A stretch of DNA of 64,000 nucleotides, taken from Triatoma infestans (lineage: Eukaryota; Arthropoda; Insecta; Hemiptera; Reduviidae). Both the position numbers and the translations under genes were made by a program. Shown here in pieces: positions 45,893 to 57,300 of this stretch; within the stretch, counting starts at the first letter, position 1, and each line of letters begins with the position of its first letter. The notes under the pieces are model-generated. The model was not told the origin of the DNA, searched no databases, and worked only from the letters and a program-made list of their open reading frames with translations. The stretch covers positions 1 through 64,000 of the forward strand of contig JAAEAF010000276.1 of the NCBI GenBank assembly GCA_011037195.1. The letters are read 5' to 3'.

Positions 45893-46325
45893 TATACTGC
45901 TCTAAAAAAAAAATGGCGCATTTTGAAAAATGCAATTTACTTAACAATGGTTAACCATAAGTGTAAAGATATGGAAAGGTTATATCAGAACAAAAATTTG
46001 TTTCCGCCAGAATACTTTGTAGCATTGGTTAGCGCCCAGAAGGATTATTTCGTTTTCTTAATCGTCTACCAATTTTACCCCAAAGATGTCCAATTGGATT
46101 TAAATCTGCGTGCTGGTCATCTCAGAATATTAGTAGTAGTATCCTGGAGATATTGCACACAAAGAAGCTGCATTATCTTGCATAAAAATAAATTTCTGGC
46201 CAATAAATGGCGCAGAGGTTATCACATAATACTGTCAAATTTCAACCACATACAAATCTACAGTCAGGTTGAATACGTGGAGTTCTGTCTCCAAAGAAAT
46301 CCCACCCCATATCATTATTGAGCTA
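45893..46325 (-). pseudogene. Tc1/mariner-type transposase relic
   Basis: Minus-strand translation gives WGGISLETELHVFNLTVD (46310-46260), then FIFMQDNAASLCA with the second catalytic Asp (about 46200-46160), then after frame changes DLNPIGHLWGKIGRRLRKRN (about 46105-46045), the DxNPIExxW block where the third catalytic residue lies. The Glu expected in NPIE is Gly here. Stops and shifts inactivate it. The edge at 45893 (ATACTGCTCTAAAAAAAA) resembles a Tc1 terminal repeat. A 144-codon plus-strand frame over the same bases is spurious. Confidence 0.8.
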
Positions 46326-46665
46326 CCTCCGAATTGCACTTTTTCAGAAATATTGTGTGGCACGTAGCGCTTCTCAAGCCTTCCATAAACTCTTTACCGC
46401 TGAGATAAATTGTGCGAGTCTTTAAAGAGCCTTTCTCAGAGAGTGCCTCTGTCCCGCAATATTTTCCTAGTAAAGTATATGTTTCCGGGAAAGCCATTTC
46501 TCAATGGCCCAACAGGCGGTTTTGCACCAGATGCCGCAGAAAGGCTCAGGACCAATGGCCAGTCGTGAGGCGCCCTTCTTTACCAATCTGTCAGCCGCTT
46601 CGTTTCCTTGAATGCCCCTGTGCTCCTGCACCCAACCTAGCCAGAAGCTATGGCGTGTATACAAA
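46326..46665 (-). pseudogene. LINE RNase H relic
   Basis: Minus-strand translation WVQEHRGIQGNEAADRLVKK (about 46640-46580) is the final RNase H motif; Gln replaces the Pro/Gly usually before the His. It continues to FCGIWCKTACWAIEKWLS and, in another frame, LKTRTIYLSGKEFMEGL. The fragment is truncated before the zinc knuckle by the Tc1 relic. Confidence 0.78.
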
Positions 46666-46669
46666 GTTT

Positions 46670-46885
46670 AAAAGATAACATTGGCGCCATTTTCGAGAAG
46701 ATAGCAAAAAAAAACTGAAAAATGTAATCAGTTTAGTGGCATTTTTGGTTGTTTGATTTTGATCAAAACCTTATTGTTGGCTTCCTGGTAGCACCTAGAC
46801 GAAATATCAAGTTTGAGTTTCCTGGTTTTCTGTCATTGCAATACTTTCTCTTACAGCAGTGAAAAGGAACTAAAACTCTGAGCCC
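46670..46885 (+). repeat. Rep-A fragment
   Basis: CAAAGTTTAAAAGATAACAT, ATAGCAAAAAAAAACTGAAA, GTTTGATTTTGATCAAAACC and the 3' signature CATTGCAATACTTTCTCTTA are in family order. Confidence 0.55.
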
Positions 46886-46904
46886 ATAAAGCTACCCAAA
46901 GTTC

Positions 46905-47055
46905 AATGTCTTCCCACTGTCCTTTCATTACAGACAATACGGCCCATCATAGGACAGTGAGCAGTAGAGAATCATAGTAGATGAAAAAATTTAAAGGTAA
47001 CTCTGCTGTACTTGAACTTTGAATGCAGTGCGGTACAACTGAGCTAAACTTTGAA
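46905..47055 (-). mobile_element. Degenerate tRNA-derived SINE (main family)
   Basis: On the minus strand TAGCTCAGTTGTACCGC and CAAGTACAGCAGAG stand for the head, and CACTGTCCTATGATGGGC..GGACAGTGGG for the body. It is more diverged than the other copies. Confidence 0.55.
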
Positions 47056-47460
47056 GTAACCTCATGTCATTACTATCGTTACTACCTGTAACAATTTTGG
47101 TTGTATTAAATCCATATAACTTCATACTTTCTTGTTTGCTTATTAATAATTTATTAAATGACGTTTTTCTTCAAATATTAAGCTCCCCATAAATGTTTAC
47201 TTCCATAATTTTTCTGTGGTAAGATGTCAACAACAAATTAAGGTGTATGTAGACTAGTACTTTACTATATTCATAAAATCTAAATATCTACATCTATATA
47301 CATATATTAAGAAAATAAGCACAAATTTTCCAGCAATGCTTAAAGAAATTTCCTTAAGCCTTTCCTACTCTCACATGCGCGTTCCCAGATTTTAAATAAT
47401 TAAATATAATTGTTCATTATTCTAATAGACTTTCATTACAAACACTCTCACACACACACA

Positions 47461-48540
47461 CAGGGCCGGCTCAAGACATACGCGAGAGATTCGCAACCGC
47501 TTAGGGTGACTCCACTAATAAACAAGGAACTAGATAAGTTAGACAAAAAAAATAGTAATTATTATAATGAACTTATTTGTCTGTTCCAGAACTAAGGTAC
47601 ATAGTTTTAACATCCTATTTCGTGATATTGCATTGATATACGTCATAGTATACTGATTTATACTTATTTGAATCAAGAAATGGTTGATACGATTAAGACA
47701 CATCCTTCTTTTTTCTTCTATTAATAATTATTTGTATAATAGAAGAATGAAAGAATCTTACAATTTCAGAAATATTCTAACTGCACGTTTCAGACACTTC
47801 ATTGAATTACTTTTACTATGTTTACTAAAGAGTTTTTTAAACCAAACAGAATTTAATCATTTCTTTTGTGATAATTCCATTTTTATCACAACAAATTCAT
47901 ACTCGTATATTTTAACACATGTTTTTTCAATCTTTTTTCCGACTGTAGTCCCCTTTTGATCTTGTTTTTATCCTATGGCACCCACCTTGTATTAAGCAGT
48001 AACATCCACAGTGCGCTCCCAGTCTTTCTCCTGGCAGGCCATCTGCTCCGGGCTATACGATAATAAAACAAACCACTTTGAATTGATTACCCTTTACTTA
48101 CACTTTTCAAAATGCATACACATCATAGAAATACATACATATACAATCATATTTAAAAGTTATAAGTATTTTTTTTTCATTAATGTGAATTCTTATCAGA
48201 GATAAACAGAAAGTTTTTTAAAAAGTTTTATTGAAGAGATAACCTCAGTCAATTACAATCAAGTGATTCCATGATTTAATCAGTATAATATAATTTACCA
48301 TGTAAAATCTGTTTCCACGGAGTACTAACTAAGAAATACCATTAAAAAAAACTTTATCCCGATCCAAACGCTGGCTTTATGTCAGTTGCCTCTGATATGA
48401 TTTACTGCAAAGTATTCTATGCAACATTCTGCTTTCTTCTATGGCACCCATTTACTCGGATTTCACCTATGGCCTGGCATATTCCCTAACCCTCGTAGAA
48501 GGGTATGGCCGTCCCCTGCCGAGTTGAGAACCGCTGTTTT
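47461..48540. mobile_element. Possible DNA-transposon remains
   Basis: CAGGGCCGGCTCAAGAC (47461) and, inverted, CAGCGGTTCTCAACTCGG (48519-48536) are both strings typical of DNA-transposon ends, the second of hAT elements. They do not match each other, so they may belong to different elements. No transposase recognised between them. Confidence 0.35.
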
Positions 48541-49054
48541 AATTCACAGTTTCTTTCTCTTTTGATCTCCAGAAAAGTACTTTGTTATATTAATGCTAAG
48601 TAAAGCCGTAATTTTTCACCGAGCATTTGTCCAAAGTAATTGCTGCCAAGTAGGTTGTATATTGTACCATGAATTTTATTTGCTTCAATTAATATTACTA
48701 GATTTAAAAGTTAAATGTCTATTTTCTTTATCCGCAGAACTTAGTTGGTCGAAAATAGGGATTATATGACTTACTTTTTTTACCCAAAATGTTTTGTCAC
48801 ACAATCTACACATCACCGTTGCGTTCTGTTTCTTTTCTCCTTTAGATAGGCTGGCCATTAAGGAAAGCTAAATAGACACTGGGCTCCCTATTTCTCAATA
48901 ACTTGTAGCGGCAGATTTAAATTTAAACCTATCTGATAGGCCCTCAAAACCCCACTAATAATTTGGGGGGGGGGATGTTTGAAATAAATGATGTTTTTAT
49001 CTGAGCAGTGAGCGTCCCAAGTGTAAACTGCAAAAAACTCAAAAACTTATTTCT

Positions 49055-49590
49055 TATTCAAAGTTTCACTTTCGGATATCCGATTTTCTTCAAATTTGGA
49101 ATTTTGTATAGGTGATAAAACCATATATTGTACTGAAGTGGCACTTTAGAAGGAACTATAACGCTATTGTTCCCAAAGAACATCCCAAATATCAATTTTC
49201 CCAGAAAAATGATAAATAAAAGTTATATGTATTTAGGTATGTAGATAGTATACGAAGTTTAAAGAAAATCGTTGAAGCCGTTGAGAAAAAAGCGAAAAAC
49301 TGGGGGGGAAAGACTTCAGTAATGTACTTTCGGTTGATGGATTTTGGCCGAAATCTTCTTATCTGATATGATGGAAATACCTAAATGATTTGAGCTGCCT
49401 GCGACTTTTTGTTTTTGTTCATATATATACACTCACACACAGCCAGACCATTCGCTAACATTTCTTTCTTACTCAGGGGAATCATGTACTTCTGGTGAAA
49501 ACTCAATTTTGCAATACCAGATCGCAATACTTCCTCTCACTAGCAATAGATGAACAGAGAGGTGGCTGAGCCTTATTAGAAGGAGTAAGA
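49055..49590 (+). repeat. Rep-A, near full length
   Basis: Both monomer starts (CACTTTCGGATATCCG..TTCTTC at 49066 and ACTTTCGGTTGATGGATTTT at 49325, about 260 apart), the GAAGTTTAAAGAAAATCG box, ACACTCACACACAGCC and the terminal GCAATACTTCCTCTCACTAG are present. Confidence 0.75.
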
Positions 49591-50940
49591 GAAAGTATTA
49601 TAACAAGAAGGTCCCAGGCTCTTTAGGTACACACCCACACAAGGTGTATCCCTTTACTATGACCAAAATGTGTGTCGCCAAAGAGTTTTAACATAAGAAA
49701 AAATATAAGAGGAAGAATATTTTAATGAATATATAATGTAATTAATTCTTATTTTATTTCCAACTATAGGCAAACAAATAAAGTAGTGGCTAGGGGGCTT
49801 AATCCCTTTGTAAAATATTACATCACTCCACTAAAAATTATGCATAATTTTATTAGAAATAATAATCAGATCTTTTCAGTACTATTACAATGAGTATGTA
49901 ATTGACTGGGATGGAATATGAAAATAAATATACAGGGTAATAATTTATTTTAAGCTGTTTCACCCACTTTTTTTCGAAATTACACAAGATAGAAAAAAAA
50001 TTTCAAATGCTAGCCAATTTTTTGCAAGGATTCCACCAACCTAGTATGTGATCAATTATTTTTGTTTAAGTGGTAAGAAATAAATAGACAGGAATTCAAC
50101 TTTCTTATTTCTAGGTGGACAAGATTTGTTTTTACTAAAAGTAGAATTTATTCATGAAGATGGTTATTAACAAGAAAAATCCGTTGAAAATTCCTGAGAT
50201 ATTCAATTTTGAAATTAGGGTACACAATTTTTTTTTTGCGTTTATTGAATTTAATCTTTTGCACTACCCAGGCACTAAAGACCGTTCTGCTCCAGTATCA
50301 CTGCACAAATAATTTTTCATTTACAACCATTAGTCCATGAATTGTATGGAATATTTATACTTACAATTTACTTTGTCTTACCATCTCGCTTTTACTAACC
50401 ATTTAAACATCACAGACCCTATCAGAAAGTTCAAATACTTCGAAAAAGATAGATAAAATTAAGAGTTTCAAAATTTATTAACCTATCAATGATATTCTAG
50501 AAAGAAAGTTGAAGATCAGTGCGAGAAGATAAATATGAGAAACTCTGGTCAGAGCGAATTGTCATTATTCATCAAAATTTCCAAAAACAAATTTAAAGAT
50601 GTACAAAACATTGTTCCTACAGGAATATAGACACCGCAAGGGAACTACAGTAAGTAGATAAAATTGGAAGCCAACTATCCTTCATCCCTACAGGTTGGAA
50701 CTAACTCACCTTCACTCATACACGTTTGTACACTTTACAGACACTGGCACTGGCACACAAGAGAGCAACAATAGTTGCTGTAGGTCGCTGTGAATCTCGC
50801 TTTGTGGACATTCCTACATATCTATAACATGAACTTATAATTGTGTTAATAATATCAATGTAGCCTGAGTATAAGCTTTGGAAAGCAATCTCGAGCCGGT
50901 TTACTATTTTCACATCAAAAGCATTTTTACATTTCTAATT
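49591..50940. other. Unassigned intergenic DNA
   Basis: No gene recognised. ATACAGGGTAATAATTTATT at 49932 resembles a MITE end, without a visible partner. Confidence 0.35.
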
Positions 50941-50959
50941 ATGTTCTACAACGTACTGC

Positions 50960-51900
50960 TTCCATTTTTTTTAACATCAATGTAAAATGATCTTTAATTA
51001 CATAGTTACAGAAGGGGAATATATTTTTAAAAATTTTTACAAAAGATTTTAATTTAAAAATGTATAAAATACAAATATATATTTATTTTTCAGCTATTGA
51101 CTGGGTGATGTTGCTAGATTTTTTCGCCATCATTTTTAAAGTAAATATTTGTGCTATTATTGTTACCTGGAACACTATCCATACAAGGCTTTCTCTGATC
51201 ACCCAATCATTAGTGATTATTATTCTACAGTTTAGTTATAATAGGATCTCATTGCTCACTTGCAAACCTTCAAGACAATTTCTCTAAATCGTGAAGATGG
51301 ACCATTCCAATTTTCTTAACATCAATGTAAAAATCATCTTGAATTAAATAATTACTGTAGGGGAATAAACTTTATATTCCGCAACTGAAAATATAAAAGC
51401 ACATATTTTTACAAAAGACTTTATTTTAAAAAGGTAAAAAATAAAAAGTATACTTAAAAGGTATAAAATACAAATCATGTATTTTTCACACTATTGGTAT
51501 GAAGTTGCTAGATTTCTTCGCCATCACTTTTAATGTCAACATTTGTGCTATTATTGTTACCTGGAACACTATCCATACAAGGCTTTCTCTGATTACCCAA
51601 TCATTAGTGATTATTATTCTATAGTTTAGTTATAATGGGATCTCATTGCTGACTTGCAAACCTTCAACACAATTTCTCTAAATCGTGAAGATGGACCATT
51701 CCATTTCTTAAAATCAATGTAAAAATCATCTTGAATTAAATAATTATTGTTGGGGAATAAAATTTATAATCCGCAACTGAAAATATAAAAGCACAAATTT
51801 TTACAAATTTATTTTAAAAAGGTAAAAAATAAAAAGTATATTATAAAAGGCATAAAATACAAATAATATATTTTTCACACTATTGATTGTGTGAAGTTGC
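50960..51900 (-). repeat. Tandem copies of the 3' end of the PWWP pseudogene (about 390-bp unit)
   Basis: The string GTTGCTAGATTTCTTCGCCAT (one base different in the first unit) occurs at about 51110, 51505 and 51895, a period near 390 bases. Each unit includes the last codons of the minus-strand reading frame (PGNxNSxNxDIKxxGEEI stop in the second and third) and its AT-rich 3' flank. Units two and three are about 90% alike by eye; the first is more diverged. Confidence 0.8.
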
Positions 51901-52372
51901 TAGATTTCTTCGCCATAATTTTTAATGTCAATATTTGCGCTATTATCGTTACCTGGAACACTATCCAAAGTTGTTTCAACTATTTTACGCTCTTGAGGAA
52001 TTTTATTCAGTGAGGCTGGATCATTCTCAGTAGTTGGTGAAGTCTTATTTGTAAGTTGTTCATCAGTATCTTCCAGGTTAGTTGTGCCACCCTCTGACTC
52101 TTCCTCTTGATTAACGTTGTCCAAATCTCTTTGGATTTCTTGTAATACTTATTCCATTTCAGAACCCGATGCTTCGATTTATTTTTTAAATAATTACTAT
52201 GTGATTCAGTTCTACCACGCCTGTTTGATTGTGTCCCCTAAAACTCAACATGGTAACATATATTCTTCACATTTTTCCATACAATTATTTTATACAAGAA
52301 TTTTAGCAATTCTTGCGGGCAGTAGGCGTAATCTTTAATTTTTGCAAATACTTTGTCATCTATAGCAAACAT
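51900..52372 (-). pseudogene. PWWP-domain (HDGF/LEDGF-like) pseudogene
   Basis: The minus-strand ATG at 52372 starts MFAIDDKVFAKIKDYAYC. One base appears to be missing in what should be the Trp codon of the PWWP motif, because the next frame gives PARIAKIL. Further on, after stops, NQTGVVELNHI matches the second half of the PWWP fold, and EIQRDLDN its end. The last 74 codons are open and acidic/Ser-Thr-rich (MDNVNQEEESEGG...GEEI, stop at 51902-51900). PWWP proteins of the HDGF/LEDGF family (JASPer in flies) bind methylated H3K36 nucleosomes. The lack of introns suggests a retrocopy. The frameshift and stops make it non-functional. Confidence 0.7.
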
Positions 52373-52589
52373 AATTTATTTTTTTCACAAGAATAAAAAA
52401 GACGCGCAAGCGAGCACTAAAATTTCACAAAACAACAGATTGCATTAAACAGTGTTGTCGGCGTGTCATTTATAACAACATATTTACCTTGGGTTCTTTG
52501 TTTCATATCTTCAGAGCATGATAAAAATTGTTTTTTTAAGATTTTTTATTATTACTGTCTTTTGAATTAAATAGTAAAAGGCATATGTA

Positions 52590-52770
52590 ATAAGATATTT
52601 GAAGAATATCGGTTAACCTTTACAGAATAGTTTTTCTGGAATTTTCTCGAAATGGGCGACGATATTCTTCAAGCTTGGTACCTAACTGCACACATATAAA
52701 CGTATCGCTTTTATCTGAACATTTCCCCGGAAAAATTTATTTTTCAAGTTATGAGAAATCTGTGATGAGG
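52590..52770 (-). repeat. Rep-A fragment, reverse orientation
   Basis: On the minus strand TTTTTCCGGGGAAATGTTCA, AGATAAAAGCGATACG and AAGCTTGAAGAATATCGTC match the middle of the family. Confidence 0.55.
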
Positions 52771-53099
52771 AATTTAAAATGCTATTTGAGTTTGTTTAAT
52801 GTTTTGGAAATGTTTTCTGCATCACAGGGTGAATACATTGTTGGCTCTTACATAATAAATAAAATGACGTTTCAATAAAAAATCAATTTTGTATTTATGC
52901 AATAGGTGGCCCATTATAATTGACTGTTGTATGCCATCTTTCTGGGTGCCGTTGCACCCACGTATGCATACCGGCCGAGAAGATTAACAGATATTACCCT
53001 GTATCAGCTGACGGATGTATTCAGAGAATCCTATATGTCATGGAAACGATCGTGGAGAGATTTGTTTTTTGTGCAATAGAAGAATTAATACGAGTGAGT

Positions 53100-53320
53100 T
53101 TCATTTTGTCACGGCCTTCATGCCGCGTTGTTCTAGTCTAGCGCACTCACTTTTGATGCGAGAATTCGGGGTTTAAATTCCTGTGAGGGCAATACAGGTG
53201 TTGACCTAGCATCGTGAGGAAAGTGAGGAGCTAAAATTTGTAGCGAATCTTGGTATAGGGAAGGCCAGAACTAAACGACGTTGGGAACCGTGCTGGCGCA
53301 AAAACATAAACGCTACATAA
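53100..53320 (+). mobile_element. tRNA-headed SINE of a third type, degenerate
   Basis: TCTAGTCTAGCGCACTCAC and GGGGTTTAAATTCCTG resemble boxes A and B. A body (GGTGTTGACCTAGCATCG...AACGACGTTGGGAACCG) follows that is unlike the main family. Confidence 0.45.
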
Positions 53321-53574
53321 TTTTAGTTTTAGTTGATATTTCGTTTAGGTACCACCAGCGCATGTGACAAGGTTTTTTCATCAACATCAATCAACTGTAA
53401 CTCTGCTCAATGTTTTCTTTGGGGGGGAGGGGTGTTCTAGGGGAGCAGCAAAGTTAAGCGTTTCTTTAATATACTACTTTAGAACATTGTATGGTTCTAA
53501 TCACTTATATATCATGGAGATACATTAAATGTAATCCTAGAATTCCAAATTTGAAAAAATTGTATAACTGAAAA

Positions 53575-53960
53575 GTGCGACTTTACTGATTTTTTTTTGT
53601 TATTTTCTAAATCGGCTACAACTACTAAATTTCTTTAAACTTGGGGAATACTATTCGTACAGATATAAGGGAATAACTTTCATTTAAAATATTTTTGCGA
53701 AAAAATTTGTTTTAGGATATTCTGATGAATTTGTGACTTTGAATTTCAAATCTTGTTCGAAGTTATTGGCGCTCTCTTCTGGATTTCACTGTAATCACTT
53801 CATATATTACTTTCCTTGGGTAGGATACATATATGTTCCCCCACCACCTCTGTATTTATGTTAGCACTATGTCATTCTTTAAAGAAATTATGTTATATAA
53901 TTGTATTAATTGCATAGTAAGAGATAGTCATGTGAGTGTTTCACATCAGTTTCTTTTTTA
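53575..53960 (-). repeat. Rep-A fragment, reverse orientation
   Basis: On the minus strand GAAACTGATGTGAAACACTC, CCCAAGTTTAAAGAAATTTA and AAATGAAAGTTATTCCC match the family. Both the junction and the middle are present. Confidence 0.6.
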
Positions 53961-55045
53961 ACATTGGCCAAGTAGAGAACAAAGCTAATTAATTATTAAC
54001 ACATCTCACACAAATTTATTAGTTTTACAACAACGTACATTCTCGGCATTAATAATACATAATTAAAATAGCATATGATAACAAGTCGTAACCATTTTTT
54101 GTTTTTTTTTTTGTTTTGTTTATCATACAATATTTACATATTTATTCAGTCTTTATACAATGTTAAAAATTTATTCAATATGTAAAACTATATTTTAAAT
54201 ATAGTGTTCACAAGAAACATTGGTGCGCATTTCGTGACTTACACAGGTTCATTCTTAGAACACTGGTCAAGGGTATTTAAATATCTAGCAGTGATTCTAA
54301 TATTACAATAACGCATAGTAGTACACAACTATTTAGACTACATAATTTTCAAGTACTATATTAATTAAGTTAATACAGAGAAAGTGAAATTAATGTTTTT
54401 TTGTTTATTAAGCCATAAATAGTTTTAAGAATATTACTGCATATTATTAAAAATTTTTGGCACATTATTTGATTGCAAGAAATGCAACATAAAACTTTTA
54501 TTATGGCTCTGCAAAAAGTATTAAAAAGATTATTATTATTATTATTATAAAATGTGGGAAAAATGATTTATTTAGTTTTTAATTTTATCTTCTTGGGATC
54601 TCAAGTGCTATTAAGTCACAAGCTTTCTACAATTTTCATAAAAATACTCAATAAAATGAATATGCACAGTTACTAAGCCTTGGGAAAATTAGAAGACAGA
54701 GAATTTAATTTAAAACTAAAACTTATTATTCATGATTAATTTCAACTCAATAAAGGTAAAATGTAACATTTGTTTCTAACCAAGTGGCACAAAGTGAAGC
54801 TGTAAATTCATGTTTCTTTTTCTAAGAAGATATATAAATCAGCTAAATATAAAAACATGATAGAATTTTGTATATAATATTATTAGTCTGCAAGGAAAAG
54901 ATCTGATTTCCCTCAAATGTGCACATCATAAGGTGAAGGAGTGCTGTTTCTTTTTCTATTCCTCATATTTGGAGAGCATACTTTTGAGTGGGTAACGGAT
55001 TTTGTATATTTGGCACTCACCTAAATGCTGAAAATAATGGGCAAG
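53961..55045. other. Repeat-poor AT-rich block
   Basis: No gene, SINE or Rep-A seen apart from short (TTA)n at 54532-54548. Confidence 0.45.
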
Positions 55046-55047
55046 AA

Positions 55048-55245
55048 GAGGGGCGGGTGTTGGTGTAGTGGTTATGAGCATGGACTTTTAATGGGAGGGC
55101 CCCAGTTTGAGTCCCGCGTATAACTGCTAAATTTTATATTGGTATGAAAAATGTTAACAGTAGAGTAGGTGCTTCCGCCCCGTCTACGACACCTAATTTG
55201 GTAGTTGGACGTTAAGCCCGCCTGAAAAAATAGGCCATTACTTTA
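55048..55245 (+). mobile_element. tRNA-headed SINE of a fourth type
   Basis: GTTGGTGTAGTGGTTATGAG is a near-perfect box A and CCCAGTTTGAGTCCCG a good box B. The body contains AGAGTAGGTGCTTCCGCCCC and GACGTTAAGCCCGCCTG. One copy in the window, well preserved. Confidence 0.6.
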
Positions 55246-55384
55246 CTGCTACTTGCTAATGGGCAAGAAGAAATAAAGCGCAGAATCCTCCTTGCCAACA
55301 AATGTTTTTATGAACTATTTAGGTATCTTAACAGTAGAAGCCCATCCAGATGCACGAATACGCTGATTTAAAAAATATTAGTAA

Positions 55385-55965
55385 CGCCCGCTAATATATG
55401 CCTTGAAATGTTGGACATTAAAAAAGACGGATGAGCCCATACTTCATTGTTTCGGAAGAAAAGTCCTCTGGAAAATTTAGGGAGCCATACAGAATAATCA
55501 GAACAGGAAGCAAAGGACAAACAATGAACTGAATGTCATTTATAAAGAGGCAGATATAGTGAGCATCGTCAAATTGGGCTGGTCACATAGGCAAAATGGA
55601 TCCTGGCCATTCTCCTCGAAGTGTAATGCAACTCGTAGAACCAGAAGGGGGGATGAGGTTGTTCGCGTCCGATATTGTTCCCGCTTGCCCCCTGGATATC
55701 CAATTAAACGAACAACATAAATCGCCAGCTTAGCCTAAGTTCTTTTATACTGAGCCGCGCGACTCAGAATAGCTGAATAGCCAAAGTCATGGTGTAGGAA
55801 GAAAAAATAGAACCAGAAGACCAAAATTATGGTGTCTGGATGGTGGAAAAAATCTCTGCTTGGCATACGAAATTGGAAAATGGCAACGAAAGACAGAGAA
55901 ACTTGGCAAAGTTTGTTGGAAGCCAAGCCTCGCGCAAGCTGGTTGTAGAGCTAAATAATTCCACA
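55385..55965 (+). pseudogene. RTE-type LINE: C-terminal end of reverse transcriptase ORF
   Basis: Translation WTLKKTDEPILHCFGRKVLW (55413-55472), KI-stop-GAIQNNQNRKQRTNNELNVI and YKEADIVSIVKLGWSHRQ is the familiar ETWTL..F.RKVLR.I.G tail of RTE/endonuclease-RT elements. In another frame NRTRRPKLWCLDGGKN and IGKWQRKTEKLGKVCWKP (55810-55920) continue the same C-terminus. It has an in-frame stop and a shift. Confidence 0.82.
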
Positions 55966-56403
55966 AACTGTAAAAAAGGAATCGGGCAAAAGCATTGTAT
56001 TTTATTGTATTTATTATAAAAAATAAACATTATACTGATAAATTCGTGCACGATCTACATAGTGGTGGTTGACGTGTGAGCACTTTCGCAGTGAAACCTC
56101 CTGAAAAAAATCTTATCAGCAATCTTAGTATGAAATGTTTTCCTTAGTTCTCTGAGTGAATTTTGGTTTTCAGGTTCATTAATTGTCTCTAACGGCACAT
56201 GTCGGTTATGTTGAGGCTCGGTAGAATGGAAGAGACAAATAGTAGAGTAATAGTAGGGTGTAGTAACTTGCTGTACCGGTGCAGAATTATTGTAAATACC
56301 ATTAGGGCGCATTGTAATTATTGTTAATCATCATGAGCAGTTTAGTTAAAACATTTCTAATTTTAACAAAAATACCGATGAAATAAATGAAAGGATAAAT
56401 TTT

Positions 56404-56810
56404 TTGGAGAGGCTTTTTAAACCGGCGAGAGGCGACAAAAATTGCATTGTACAGGTCAACTTTCATCCCAATTCTTACATATTCCTTGGAATTCTAATCA
56501 TTAACATGCATATAATAAAGATATTAGAAATACGAGATTAGGACTACCCTTGATGTAATGATCACAGCGGGTTAAAATGGTATGGACAATTGTGCAGAAT
56601 GAATTCAACCTGCTTCGCGAGTACTGGCTATAGTACAAAAGCAGAAGGCAAAAAAATTAAATGCAGCACAAGAATTACATGAGAACAAGTGGTGAAAGGG
56701 TCATTCCAAGGGCGAGGTTTGGAGTGGATTATGAGAGGTGAGCTGGCTCGGGAGACAGAAAACTGGAGGAAGCTCTCATACTGGAGGAAGATATAATCGT
56801 AGTATTATAA
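56404..56810 (+). pseudogene. Second LINE RT C-terminal relic, RTE-like
   Basis: Patches in changing frames: RRQKLHCTGQLSSQFLHI-like start, KDIRNTRLG (56520-56546), WYGQLCRMNST (56580-56612), KAEGKKIKCSTRITWEQVV and GSFQGRGLEWIMRGELARE (56640-56760). These are the RIRNxRIR, WYGHVxRM and GRPRxxWxD blocks of such elements. Heavily broken and different in sequence from the copy at 55385. Confidence 0.7.
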
Positions 56811-57039
56811 GGGAGCGTTAAACAGCGATATTTGTTTACACGTGATTTGTTTGCACGGGAGGGCACAATGCAATCTCTGATGGATTCTTTCTGATTTGGT
56901 TACTAATTCAGAATGACTTTTACGAACTAAAAACCTTAGAAATGATTCCTTTATCTCACAGGAATGTCTATCAGTGAGATAAAGGAATGAGAGACAAGAA
57001 AAGCTTTAGTTAAGCAAGAAATTAATGATGGGAAGAAAT

Positions 57040-57300
57040 AAACAATTTGCCCTGTATTGGGTGGGTGCCAATGCATGTTGGCGTAGACGGTAATGAAATG
57101 GCAGGCACCCCAAGGAAGGGCGCTGTAACTCTCTTCATGGGACCGGAACCCTTTTGTGGGGTAAGCGACCAGTTTCATCGAGAAGAGCTCAGAAACGAGC
57201 AGGAAGTCAAAAGAGAATTGCCCAAGAGAACCCTCCCAGGACTTGTCTTAGCATTTACTACCAGAAAAGGTCTGAAGCGTGCATCAATCTAAGTAAAAAT
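57040..57300 (+). pseudogene. LINE RNase H relic
   Basis: IGWVPMHVGVDGNEMAGTPR followed by KGAVTLFMGPEPFCGV is the last RNase H motif (WVPxHxGVxGNExAD); His, Gly and Glu are kept and the Asp is replaced. It ends at a stop at 57290. It shares the GPEPFCG string with the relics at 46326 and, in older form, 22126, so they come from related elements. Confidence 0.8.

Noticed and set aside
45887..46321. 144-codon plus-strand frame
   Set aside because: The opposite strand carries recognisable Tc1 transposase motifs, so this is its antisense shadow.
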